Assembly: GCF_037975245.1 (NCBI RefSeq)
Contig: NC_092576.1
Coordinates: forward strand, 40,877,611 to 40,941,610
DNA from: Apostichopus japonicus
Taxonomy: Eukaryota; Echinodermata; Holothuroidea; Aspidochirotida; Stichopodidae
Direction: 5' to 3'
DNA: 64,000 nucleotides
This document shows, piece by piece, positions 25,801 through 37,800 of the stretch. Both the position numbers and the translations under genes were made by a program. The notes beneath the pieces were generated by a model that was given only the letters and a program-made list of their open reading frames with translations, had not been told where the DNA came from and searched no databases. The number at the start of each line of letters is the position of its first letter. Position 1 is the first letter of the stretch.

Positions 25801-28800
25801 CTTTGAGCCTGAGGTATGTAGGCAGCTTGTGAAGTTATGACTTGTAGGGAGTGCTTGTTATGTCTGCTAAGGTAGAGGGGAGAAAGTTTAATAGGGTAGG
25901 TCAGTGGTATTGTTTGAGAGAGTGGGTAAAATAGGATTTAAAGGGGGAAAATAGGAATTATAGCCAGTGGTGTGGCCAGGATTCTGCTAACGGAGGGGGG
26001 GGGGGTATCCCTCACGGGTCCAAAATTGGTTTTGTGGGCCCTACATTTTTCAGCTCGAAAAGGTATGAGCTCCTGCACCATTGGTGCTCTAGTTTTAATT
26101 TATTGACATAAATTCATGTTTGAAGAAAAAAAATTGTCTCTGTTAAAGTTTGGAAACTCAGGGATTGATGTAGCATTTAACCTTTGGGTAGTAATATTTG
26201 AAGGCTGGGAATTTTCTCTTTTATGAAATGCTATGGTTCCAGTATATACAAAGATGCTACAGCCGTTGGAATATTGATTTGACCATCTTAAGATAGTATA
26301 TTGCGATGAGATACCGGATAAATTATTGCATGGAAACCCAAACTCTGTTGTTTTCTGGGTTGTATGGAATTAACCGTGGTTCCTGAATAGCAAAGTTAAC
26401 CGTTACATAGGAATTGTATGGAACGACAATGTGATGTGTACCTTGGTTACATAAACATGTAAGGAATTGTGGTTTTTGACTAGCAAGGTTAACGGTTTAT
26501 ATACATAGGAATTGTATGGAATGACAATGTGACGTGAACCTTGGTTACATAAACATGCAAGGAACCGTGGTTTCTGAATAGCAAAGTTAACCGTTACATA
26601 GGAATTGTATGGAATGACAATGTGAACCTTGGTTACATAAACATGCAAGAAACTCTGGTTTCTGACTAGCAAGGTTAACGGTTACATAAGAATTGTAAGG
26701 AATGACAATGTGATATGAACCTTGGTTACATAAACATGCAAGAACCGTGGTTTCTGACTAGCAAGGTTAACGGTTACATAAGAATTGTATGGAATGGCAA
26801 TGTGATGTGAACCTTGGTTACATAAACATGCAAGAACAGTGGTCTCTGACCAGCAAAGTTAACAGTTACATAAGAAATGTCAACATAGCCACCTGGCGCT
26901 ATAAGAAACCATGTAGAAGTGTGACACATATTACCGCCATATGGCACTGTATGTGTATGTGCTATATGAGCGGCTGAGCGGTACTGCAGGACAATACCAC
27001 AACCCAACTTTTATTTTCTTAATCCATTTAAAACCTATCATGTACATTAATTGCTACTGTATGTAACACAGCCTAATTGCATGTCATTACTGCTCAGCAG
27101 TATTAAATTGTTAGACATTCAGACTTCAGTTCTTGATTTTCATCTGTAAACTGAAGTAAAATTGCTTTAAAGACTTCTTCACCTTAGCAACATCCTCTCC
27201 CCTCCCTCCTTCCTAGACCTTCCTCAAAAAGAGAGAAACAATAACTGTAAAAAAGTGACGCTTTATTGGTCAGAAATCTGTCATTTTATTCAGTGTGTCA
27301 CATTACCTCCCAGGGATGTACCATTATCATAACAATAGCAGAATAATCTTCATTGTTTCTGAAAAGAATAATTTGGTTGCAACTTTAGCCATATTTTATT
27401 TGATTATACACAACAGTGACCAAAAAATCCCCCCCCCCCTCCCCCAAAAAAGCACAAACATTAACATTTCATGATGCACATGGAATTCTTAATAATACCA
27501 TTTTCAAATTGAAAAAGATTTTCTTCAGGTTCTTTAAATAGTTGATATACATCATCAACAAGCTTGAGGCTTCTATATCACAAGAGGGGTAATGATTAGG
27601 AATTTGGCTATGTTTGGAGGAAACATATATATTGTAGGGAGAAATGTCTGGCATATTATGTTTGGCCTAAATACGTACATGTAACAACGGGCAGATTATG
27701 ACTACAATTGAAAGGGCCCAACATGCAAAGATGTCATTATTAATGTATCAATGCTCGTAAAGAGTATGTGTAACTTGAATTGTGTGTTCACACAATTATT
27801 AAGCCAGCGATTTCTCACGTAATTTTTCGAGCGATTCTTTTCTGGTGTCTGTTTTGTTGATAATTCTTGATGATTTTGCTGGCAGCCATGTTGCTGGTTT
27901 ACAAATTGTCAATGTCAGTTATATATATATATCTGTGATAGCTATCTCGTCTGTTGTCATGGTAACCAGGCATATGTGGGAGATGCTGTGATAGATAGCC
28001 ATTGTAGGCGGTGTCAGTCGTGTTGTTGTTGTTGTTAACTGGAAGTAGAAAATTACGATAGAAAACGTCTCTCAAATTACATGATCAATGAAGAATTCTA
28101 AAGGAATTCTAAAAGAATTCTAAAAAGAAAATACTTCAAAACGCAGATAATATTCTGGTGATTAATTGATGTGTATAAGAGAGGGTTAACAGTTTGACAC
28201 ATATATCTCTGCCTGGTATTTCTTGTAACCATTTCAAGGCACATTTATCTGCCAGACTTGGCATTTCTTTATTGTATATTGGTTAGTGGTTTGAGAAGAT
28301 CGGAACACAAGATGTCTTAAATATGTGCAGTGTGTTCAGCAGATCTGACTTACAGCTGAATTATTGTTTAGAGTGGGGTTTGGGGGCAGGGGGGTGGATG
28401 GGGTGGGGTTAGGTGACGTTAACAAATAGTATGTTGTGTGCTGTGATAGGTTTATCATTAATACTTTATTCATAACGTAACATTTCATGGAAGAAAGAAT
28501 GTTGCAAACATATTTATGTGGAATTTAAGTACCAAAATTCACCTCTCACCGATGCTTTTGCCCCCTGACCCACCCCTCCAGAGGTCCATGGGCAGAGGAC
28601 AAACTTGGGAAAAACTAAAATGCAGTAATGATGCAGTCTTTTATATATTGCCTCTTTCTCAGCTTTTGGCAGTTTTGTGACATTTGAGATCTTGGACCTA
28701 CTTTATGACAGCTCGGTATAATTGAAGTTCTCCTTCCTTTTGAGTCTGCAGAGTGGATGGGTTGCTGCCCATCGTTATTAGTCCCAAATTTTTGGTTACA

Positions 28801-31800
28801 TTTTTGTTTGATTTTTTTCCCAATTTTCAGATGGCGATTTGCGTCGAGACCCTGCGTATGAGGGCGACATTGTCCCAGAAGGGATGCAGACACAAGAGGC
28901 TGCTTTTGGAGGAAATCACATGGGTAGGTTATATATTGTGGTGATGTTCTAAGTCTGAGGTGGGCAACCTGCGGGCCACATGCGGCCCGCCAGTGATTTT
29001 GTTTGCGGCCTGTGAGATGTCTCAAGAAAAGAAAAAAAAATCGATCTATTTTACATCATCACAAAAAACAAGCTAGCTGCTTAGAATTTATCTGCACTAA
29101 TGATGCTGTCAGGTAGGTCTATTATCCCCATTAATTATCAACTGTACTGTATTGACATTATGTTTTAGTGAATACAGATTAAGTACACACACCTATTGCT
29201 TGAAAGTCCTCGGAATCGCAGGTTTGAAATCAACAGCAGGTCGTTGGTTAGGTGTGGCCCAGTCAATTTTTCACTCCTTATATCTGGCCCATTCATTCAA
29301 AAAGGTTGCCCACCCCTGTTCTAAGTGGAAGGAGACAATTTAGCCCTGTCTCATGGCAGAACATTGCTATTGCGAAATGGCCGAATTCTTACGCAAGGGA
29401 TGCAAGTGATGTTTCAAAGGTTCTTTTTTACACAGGGTTAGCTTAGAAATCAATTCCAGGTTGGCTTAGAAATTAATTCCAGTTTGGCTTAGAAATTAAT
29501 TTCAGGTTAGCTTAGAAATTAATTTGAGGTTTGCATAAAAATTTATTCCAGGTTGGCTTAGAAATTTATTCCAGGTTGGCTTAGAAATTAATTCCAGGTT
29601 GGCTTAGAAATTAATTTCAGGTTGGCTTAGAAATGAAATGTTCTTGAGTGGCTGTTAAAGGGATGGTCCAGAGGAAAATCATGTTACATTTGATAGACAA
29701 AAGAGTAACATAATCTGGCAAACTTGGCAAATTCTGGCAAAATCTGTATTCATTTCATAAGTACTGTTTTCAAGATTAAACTTCTTTTGAAGTTGACATA
29801 TTTTGCATCTTTAAGTAAACTTGAAGCAAAACAGGTGACATGTCATATAGGCAAACTGTTAAACACAATTAGTGTTATTTGATGCAAACTTTAATAACCA
29901 TTTTCATACTTCAATATGGGTTTGTATGCATGCATACACTACAGTAATTGACATTTTTATATCTTTAACTTTACTTTAAGTAAAGTTTGACCTCTGGATT
30001 TATTCAAAATGATAAAAGGATACACAAAGCAAATAATTTGCTGTCATTGTGCAACTATGATATCACACCTGTTTGCTTCAAGTCCATTTATGGCAAAAGA
30101 GACAACTTATCAGTAGTTTCAGACAGATGCAATGGTCGTAATTAATCCAACTCTCTGGTCACTGTATTATAATAATAATAATTTATTCTTATATAGCGCT
30201 TTACATCAAAGAATGATCTCAAAGCACTTCACAAAATCGCATAAAATATTACAACTTAAAATTATTACAGCTTAAAAATATTACAGCCTAAAAAAAAAAA
30301 ATTGCATCCTAAAAAAAATTACAAAAAATAGATATCCTAACAATAATTATTAATAGTTATTTCTGAGTTCCAAGTTACTTTACTTCAAAGTTTGAGTCAA
30401 CAATGAGAAATAAAAAATATACAAAATTTGAAAACAAAACCTTTGGTGGTGGAGTTTTGTTGTTTGTGTCTAAATGTTGTTATATTTTTACTAGATATGT
30501 CATTATTTGATAACATTGGTATTTTAGTATACAAGTAGCTATATGTTACAAGTTAGCTTGTGTACTGTACATTTATTGCTTGCATGAGTTGTAAACAATA
30601 AATTTTATTTCTTTATAGCTGTTTTACTCTACCGGCTACTTTAATGTACTTTGCAACCCACATTAGTCAGTTGTACATGCCACTATGCTCATATTCTACC
30701 AGTAAATAAACTTTATCTTATTGTCCCATGGATACATTGCGTGTATGTGTGTGCTTGTGTGTGCGTGTATGTGTGTTAGAAATGTCCTCCTAACGTTTGG
30801 GGAAACTCATTAGCTGACTGGAGATCACATGTTATGCTGGTTGTATTGGTGAACACAGTAATGGAATACCACAAGAGTGGTGCAGATAGATTCTTAATTT
30901 AAAGGGGTTGTATCAAGTAACACAAAATTAATGGTGAGTGTTGCTGCTAGAAATGGCCGCAAAATGTCATATAGTTGTAATATACACTGTAGAGCATTTT
31001 ATTCCACTTTTGGAGAACCTGTTTCCGTGGTATTCATAAACATATTTACTGAGTCCATCAGTCTAGTTTAGACAATATGCAGCTATTGGTTGTGTGATTG
31101 TAAAAATGTGAACACAATACTGAGTCCATCAGTCTAGTGTGATTGTAAACATATAAACACAATACTGAGTCCATCAGTCTAGTTTAGACAATATGCAGCT
31201 ATTGGTTGTGTGATTGTAAACATATGAACACAAGACTGAGTCCATCAGTCTAGTTAAGACAATATGCAGCTATTAGTTGTGTGATTGTTAACATATGAAC
31301 ACAATACTGAGTCCATCAGTCTAGTTTAGACAATATGCAGTTATTGGTTGTGTGATTGTAAACATATGAAAACAATACTGAGTCCATTAGTCTAGTTTAG
31401 ACAATTTGCAGTTATTGGTTGTTTGATTGTAAACATATGATCACAATACTGAGTCCATCAGTCTAGTGTGATTGTTAACATATAAACACAATACTGAGTC
31501 CATCAGTCTAATTTAGACAATATGCAGAGCTCAATCCATCAGTCTAGTGTGATTATAAACATATGATCACAGTACTGAGTCCATCAGTCTAGTTTTATAT
31601 GTGATTACAGCTTAGTGTTGGCGATATATTACTGAATGTTATCTATCAACCATACTGACAGTACTAAGTTCATATTCTCATTCCTTACATGTTACTCTTA
31701 ATTAATCTTGTTCTCTTTGACAGGCGATGATGAATGGAGGTCTCCGGACCTTTCTGAGGTCATCGACTATCTCTCCAGCCGAGATGAGGGTAGAGTAGCC

Positions 31801-34800
31801 AACGCTGCGGCGTACCTTCAACATCTCACGTACGGGGACGACGGGATCAAAAATAAAACCCGGTGGGTATTTCTAGAGTAGATACATACATCAGATTCAC
31901 CCATCAAAGAAACTTGATCTTAGTCCATGTCAAAGGTCAGTCAGTTTCATTAGAGGAGGATTCTGATTGATTGAAAAGCAGGCATGAGCTTTTTCCGCGA
32001 ATTCGTGGAATATGCGTGATTTCTTTTCTACCTGGAGGACAAAAACTATTATCCTAACACACTGTAGCATACTCAAACTGGAGCCTATACCGCAATTTTT
32101 GCAAAGTTCTGTGATTTTTTTTTTACCCCAGGCTCATCCCTGGAGAAGGTCTTGATCATGGAATGAAAAAAATTAACTAGTAATATAAAACATTCAGCTG
32201 AATTTGCTAGTGTGGGACAGTTGATGTCCATTTCAATGACCGACAGCTAACTTTGTTTTGACTCACAGGCAATCAACTACCTTTCATAGATGTTAATGGT
32301 CCGGTTACCTCGAAAGAATGGTTTCTATTTCCCCTTCCCTTGTCCCACCCACACCCCACCCCAGCCCCATCACCATACCATAACACAATTTGTTTTCCAG
32401 GGGTTATTTTGATTCTGAAACCTTTGTCATACAGCTCACTAGATCACTGCAATGGAATTTGTCCAGTGCTGCGAGGGAGGTTAGCTTGTAGCTATAGAGT
32501 TGTGCTCAATCAACCATTCAATTTATCTTGAATCAACCGTTCCAGGAATTTGTAAAGTGCCTACCTAGTATCCAGAGTTCAATCAAAGGTTATTGTGTCT
32601 TGAAGTGTTAATGAGTTTGTTTAATAATGGGAAATGCTGGTACTTTATGGTATGTAGTGAACTTATATGATATTATATTATAAAATATCTTGTTTGGGTT
32701 TCATAGTTGCTTGATAGGGACTCTCTGAATTGAATGTCAGTTACTTAAACTTGACTTGGTTTGTACCCTGACCGTTGATTTGGTTTGTAGTACCTGACTG
32801 TTGATTTGGTTTGTACATTGACCGTTGATTTGGTTTGTAGTACCTGACTGTTGATTTGGTTTGTACATTGACCGTTGATTTGGTTTATACACTGACCGTT
32901 GATTTGGTTTATACACTGACCGTTGATTTGGTTTATACACTGACCGTTGATTTGGTTTATACACTGACAGTTGATTTGGTTTTTTCATTGACTGTTGATT
33001 TGGTTTGTACACTGACCATTGATTTGGTTTGTACACTGACCTTTGATTTGGTTTGTACCCTGACTGTTGATTTGGTTTGTACCCTGACCGTTGATTTGGT
33101 TTGTACACTGACCACGGGCGTGACAAACTTACACATGTGACAGGGCACACAAGAGTACAGTGGATAACATAAACTTTAGCCATACCTCGTTTCTTCAAAT
33201 TAGTCAGCACTGGAACCTTACTGTTTTTGTGTGAGGGCGAAACCCTCATTAGGTCAACAGGCCACGAAACTTAAAGGTCATATCTCTGAGGTCACTATCT
33301 TCATGGCATCTCATCTCAGCTATGAATGGCTAAGCTGGTGACGATGTTGGGTTGTCAAGTCCCTTCCAAATAATGCAGTTTTTTGGCTTATTTTTGTGCA
33401 TTTGTCATTCTTTTCTTATAGTGGTTTGAATGGTATTCCTGTCTTAGTGGAACTCTTGAATAACAAGTCATCAGAGATACATCGGTCAGCCTGTGGAGCT
33501 CTCAGAAACATCTCGTTCGGCAAGGGAAATGAGGAGAACAAGGTGGCTATCAAGAATGCTAACGGTGTTGCAACTCTGATCAGGTTGCTACGTCACTCTC
33601 AAAATGCAGAGGTAAGTCGCAAGTATCCGCCCCATTGGAGGAAGTCATCTTGATCAAAATATTCTACTTCTAAATACTTGTTTTTGTTCTCAGAAGTGCT
33701 ATTTATTCAGTTTCTCCCATTCAAAATTAGTAGCTATGGTAACCTGGCTGTTTTCAAATTTCCATAATTTACAGATTCGTGAGATGGTTACCGGGACTCT
33801 GTGGAATCTGTCGTCATCTGAGGTAAGTTGGAGGAATTATGCAAATTATCCAATGTAAGAGAGTGTGTTTCTTCTTGGCCAATCAGAAAGTGCCTCATCT
33901 TTATTCATTAGTTAAGGTCATGTCTTCTGCTGTTTGATCAGTCCTTCAAGTGGCATAAAGAGATCAAAGGGCTTATTAGCATTCTTGATCTGTGTAGGGT
34001 CAGTTGTATGACCAGAGTTCTACTATGTACTTATCATGTTACTTATGCCAGGGTGTGGCAGCCTGTACTACCCATGCTGATACTGTGTGGCCTTTTAATT
34101 GTCAATAAATTTGCGTTAGGAGTAAAATATACCAAAGAGTTTTCACGGCGGATGCAATAGATGTAAATATCCAGTCGAAGCCTTGGTGTCTTCTCATCTC
34201 TGTCTCTACACAAACGGTTACATCCAATTTATTAAAGAGTTAAACTTGGTGAGAATATAGAGATAATATAAAAAGTAATTCATATAACCATAGAAAAACA
34301 CAGTATGTATGAGAGAATATAGAAACATAGCTTTGATGTTGGGAATGACAGGAAACCAGAGAGGAAGGTTTTAAAGCAATTTCTCAATTTCAAAAGAGGG
34401 AGAAAATTAAATGGGGGAAAAGGGGGGTGAAGAGGGAAAATAAAGGGGGAAAAGGGAGGAAGAGAGAAATTAAAGGGGGGGGGTGGTGTGCAACATAAGA
34501 AGAAATTGATAACAATCAAGGAATGGCTCAAGTGATATAAATTAACATTGAAGGCTTGTTTTCTTGAAAGAATTAGTTGTAGGAGAATTTTGAATTGGTA
34601 AGGAAATCCATAGATGAGCACCAGGAAAGTGTATGAATATTTGCTTCTTTGTGAATCTTTGCAGTCTCTCAAGATGGTGATCTTGGATGAAGCTGTGAGA
34701 CCTCTACTGAAGAATGAGCTCATTCCAGAGACAGGCTGGGATCCACAGACCAACGAGAATGTGATCCTTCAAAACGAACAGCCGTGGAGTCGGATATTCT

Positions 34801-37800
34801 TGAATTGTCTGGGAGTTATCAGGTTAGGATGATTTTACGCCATCAGTAAACAATGCAAAACATTTGATATCATTGGGGTAATGTGGTAATTATTGTCTGG
34901 TTAGTGTAGGGTTTAGAAGCAATAAATTAATATCACCTGCCACTTTGAATTCTCAGTTTTAACAACTTGTATTATCAGGTTATTTAAATATCCGTGATTT
35001 CAGTTCTACCTCGGGGACAAAAACTATTATCCTAACACACTGTAGCATACGCAAACTGGAGCCTATACCGCAATTTTTGTAAAGTTCCATGAATTTTTTT
35101 TTCATCAGGCTCATCCCTGAAATAGACAAGTCGTTCTTGCTACGAATGTTAACCTAGTGTTAAATTACTTCAATTGAAATATACTTTATTACTATTACTA
35201 CCCACAAACCCATGACAAGCCTATCGTGAGTAATATGACTGACCCATCAAACTCCCCTTGTCCTCTCATTCCAATTGTACTCGCTCCCTCACACTAGGGA
35301 TCCAAACTTGCAAATATACATGCAAAGTGTGTATATTCTCTTTTGGAAACTTCTGCACCGTAGATACTGGACATTGGGTAAACTTCATCAAATTAGAGGA
35401 CGCTATACATATTTACACACCTTATACTGTTAATACTCTCTGTTTCTGATGCTAGTTGTGATCTGTTCACCTGGTTGGCAACAAGTAGCTTGTCTCTTTG
35501 TAGTTCCTGTGTCACTCTCTCAAATTTAGCTTCCTGCAAAAAGGGATAATATTTTTAGAACTTTGTAAATTTATTTGTGGAATTAGAAATTTATCAGCAG
35601 TTACTGATTTAGTTCATTCGCTTTCTTAAAATATGGATCAAGAATTTAGTGGGATAAATATTTGTCTATTTTTTTTTGTTGTTGTATGGAAATTTTTGAT
35701 TTGCAACTCAAAAAAAAATGAACCTGTTGGAATTAAATAAAAAACTTTGAATAACACTGTTCTGCATATGCAGTCCTCTTATATCATTGCAATATTAATG
35801 TGTATACCTGTATCTTTTATAACTAATATATATTTTTTTTATTTTATTTTGTTATGGTTTTTCAGGAATGTTAGCTCTGGTGGGATCGATGCCAGGAGAA
35901 GATTGAGGAATTGTGAGGGTCTGATAGATATATTAATACACATACTGAGTGGAGCAGTGGGAAATAGAGACATGGACACCAAGGTAAAATAATAAAAACC
36001 AAACACATTAACATAGTAGTGTGAGGAGGGTCTGATAGATATATTAATACACATAATACTGAGTGGAGCAGTGGGGAATAGAGACATGGACACCAAGGTA
36101 AAATAATAAAAACCAAACACATCAACTAGAATGAAATTTTGCTAGCTAGTATCATGTACAGGGTGTTTTGTATTTTACATACCGAGTTGAGACATTAACG
36201 TGATCATCATGTGTAGCGACTCCCTATTGTTACATGTTAACAATGTCCTATTGTTCTGTTTCTTTTGTATTTTTTCATTCATCCAGTGTGTGGAGCATGC
36301 TATATGTATCATTAGGAACCTCTCATACCAAACAGCTCAGGAGATTGACCACCCAGACACGGCGTCGACGAAAACAGCCACGCAGGACAAGAAAAACCAA
36401 CAACAGAAGGGTAGGATTCAAAGACAATAATAAAATTAAATAGCAAGTATTATTAAGATGTATGTATCCTCCTGCAAGCAGGAACTCGCGAAGAAGCCAT
36501 CATTGGCTTATCAAAGCCGCAAGTTGACCGAAGTCAGTCTCTTAGATTCATATTATTACGTCCATGATTATGAATTGTCAATTGTCAACAACTCTGTAAC
36601 TGAACGACAGATATTAATCTTGGAGTGACTTGAACTCGGAACCTTATGATTGAAAGGCACCAGCGTTAACCACTGAGCTAACACTCCCTAATAGTGTAAT
36701 AACACTCCCTGAGCTAACACTCCCTAAAAGATAGAATAGTATGTGTGTTCAGTCTATCTAGAGGTAACAGTCTGTGCTTATATTAATAAAATGTCAACAA
36801 TATTGTAAAAAACCAAAGAGTAAAATAGCACAGCAATATATATATATATATGTTGTTTGTTAGCCTTGTGAAGACCTTGTGTGTTCATCATGTTGCCATT
36901 GTGATAAGATTGACCAATGAGATCTCTCACCGGATTCAAACAAAAATAAAATGGTGACCAATATCTTCACACTTTGTCAAAATGTCTTATCCTGTTACTA
37001 TTATGTCTGATGTATAGATTACTCAGTTTACCCAAGGTTTACTGGAAATTAAATTCCATTGATAAAGTAAATTGCTTGCTACGTTGCTGTCCTCTATGGT
37101 TCCTTCGATGCACTATTATTTTCATTTCGTTGTAGCACCCCCGGCAGGCAAAGCAGATGTCTTTAGCTGTTTCTCGGGTAATAAGAAAAAACAGCCTTCG
37201 AATTACAATTCAAACAACACAACAGGAACTCTAGGGTGAGTTTTCTTGTTCCTGAAATGAAACTTAGTAGCTAACATATTACTCTAGGGTGAGTTTTCTT
37301 GTACTAACAATAAAACTTAGTATCTTGCATATTTGTATGTTTTTCCGATGACTTTTCAACATCTTTTTGTGTATAGCTTGATTCATGTTTATTTTGATAA
37401 CTGCAGTCAGGGTAGCTCGGCTATTCAACTTTCTTTCCAATCAGCACTGCAAAAGTCAAAAATTACAAAATTTTCCAGTATGCTTTGAAATGTGTTTACT
37501 AGAGCTATAAACAATTTCTAGGGTAACAGCTTTTAATGGATAGGCATGTATATTTACTTTGTGATATGTGACATCACAAACAACATATGTTGGGACACTG
37601 GTGCATAAGCAGTTTGATGTTGAGGGATGTTACATTATAACCCCAGCATTTGTTGGGACACCAGGCTATAAGATACCAATTTAATGTCTTCATGTACCTT
37701 ATCTGTCAGTTGAAGTTTTGTTACAAGCAGAACATTTAATCGGATGCATGCTAAGAGTATAATTAATTTGCATTAATTTGCATATAATGCATAAAATGCA

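Noticed and set aside
32737-33249. Long repetitive open frames on both strands (YKPNQ repeats)
   Set aside because: They are produced by the 24-bp minisatellite, whose length is a multiple of three, and end where it ends.
34280-34753. 157-codon antisense frame
   Set aside because: It lies over a purine-rich tract and exon 12, and its Pro/Phe/Leu-rich translation follows from base composition.
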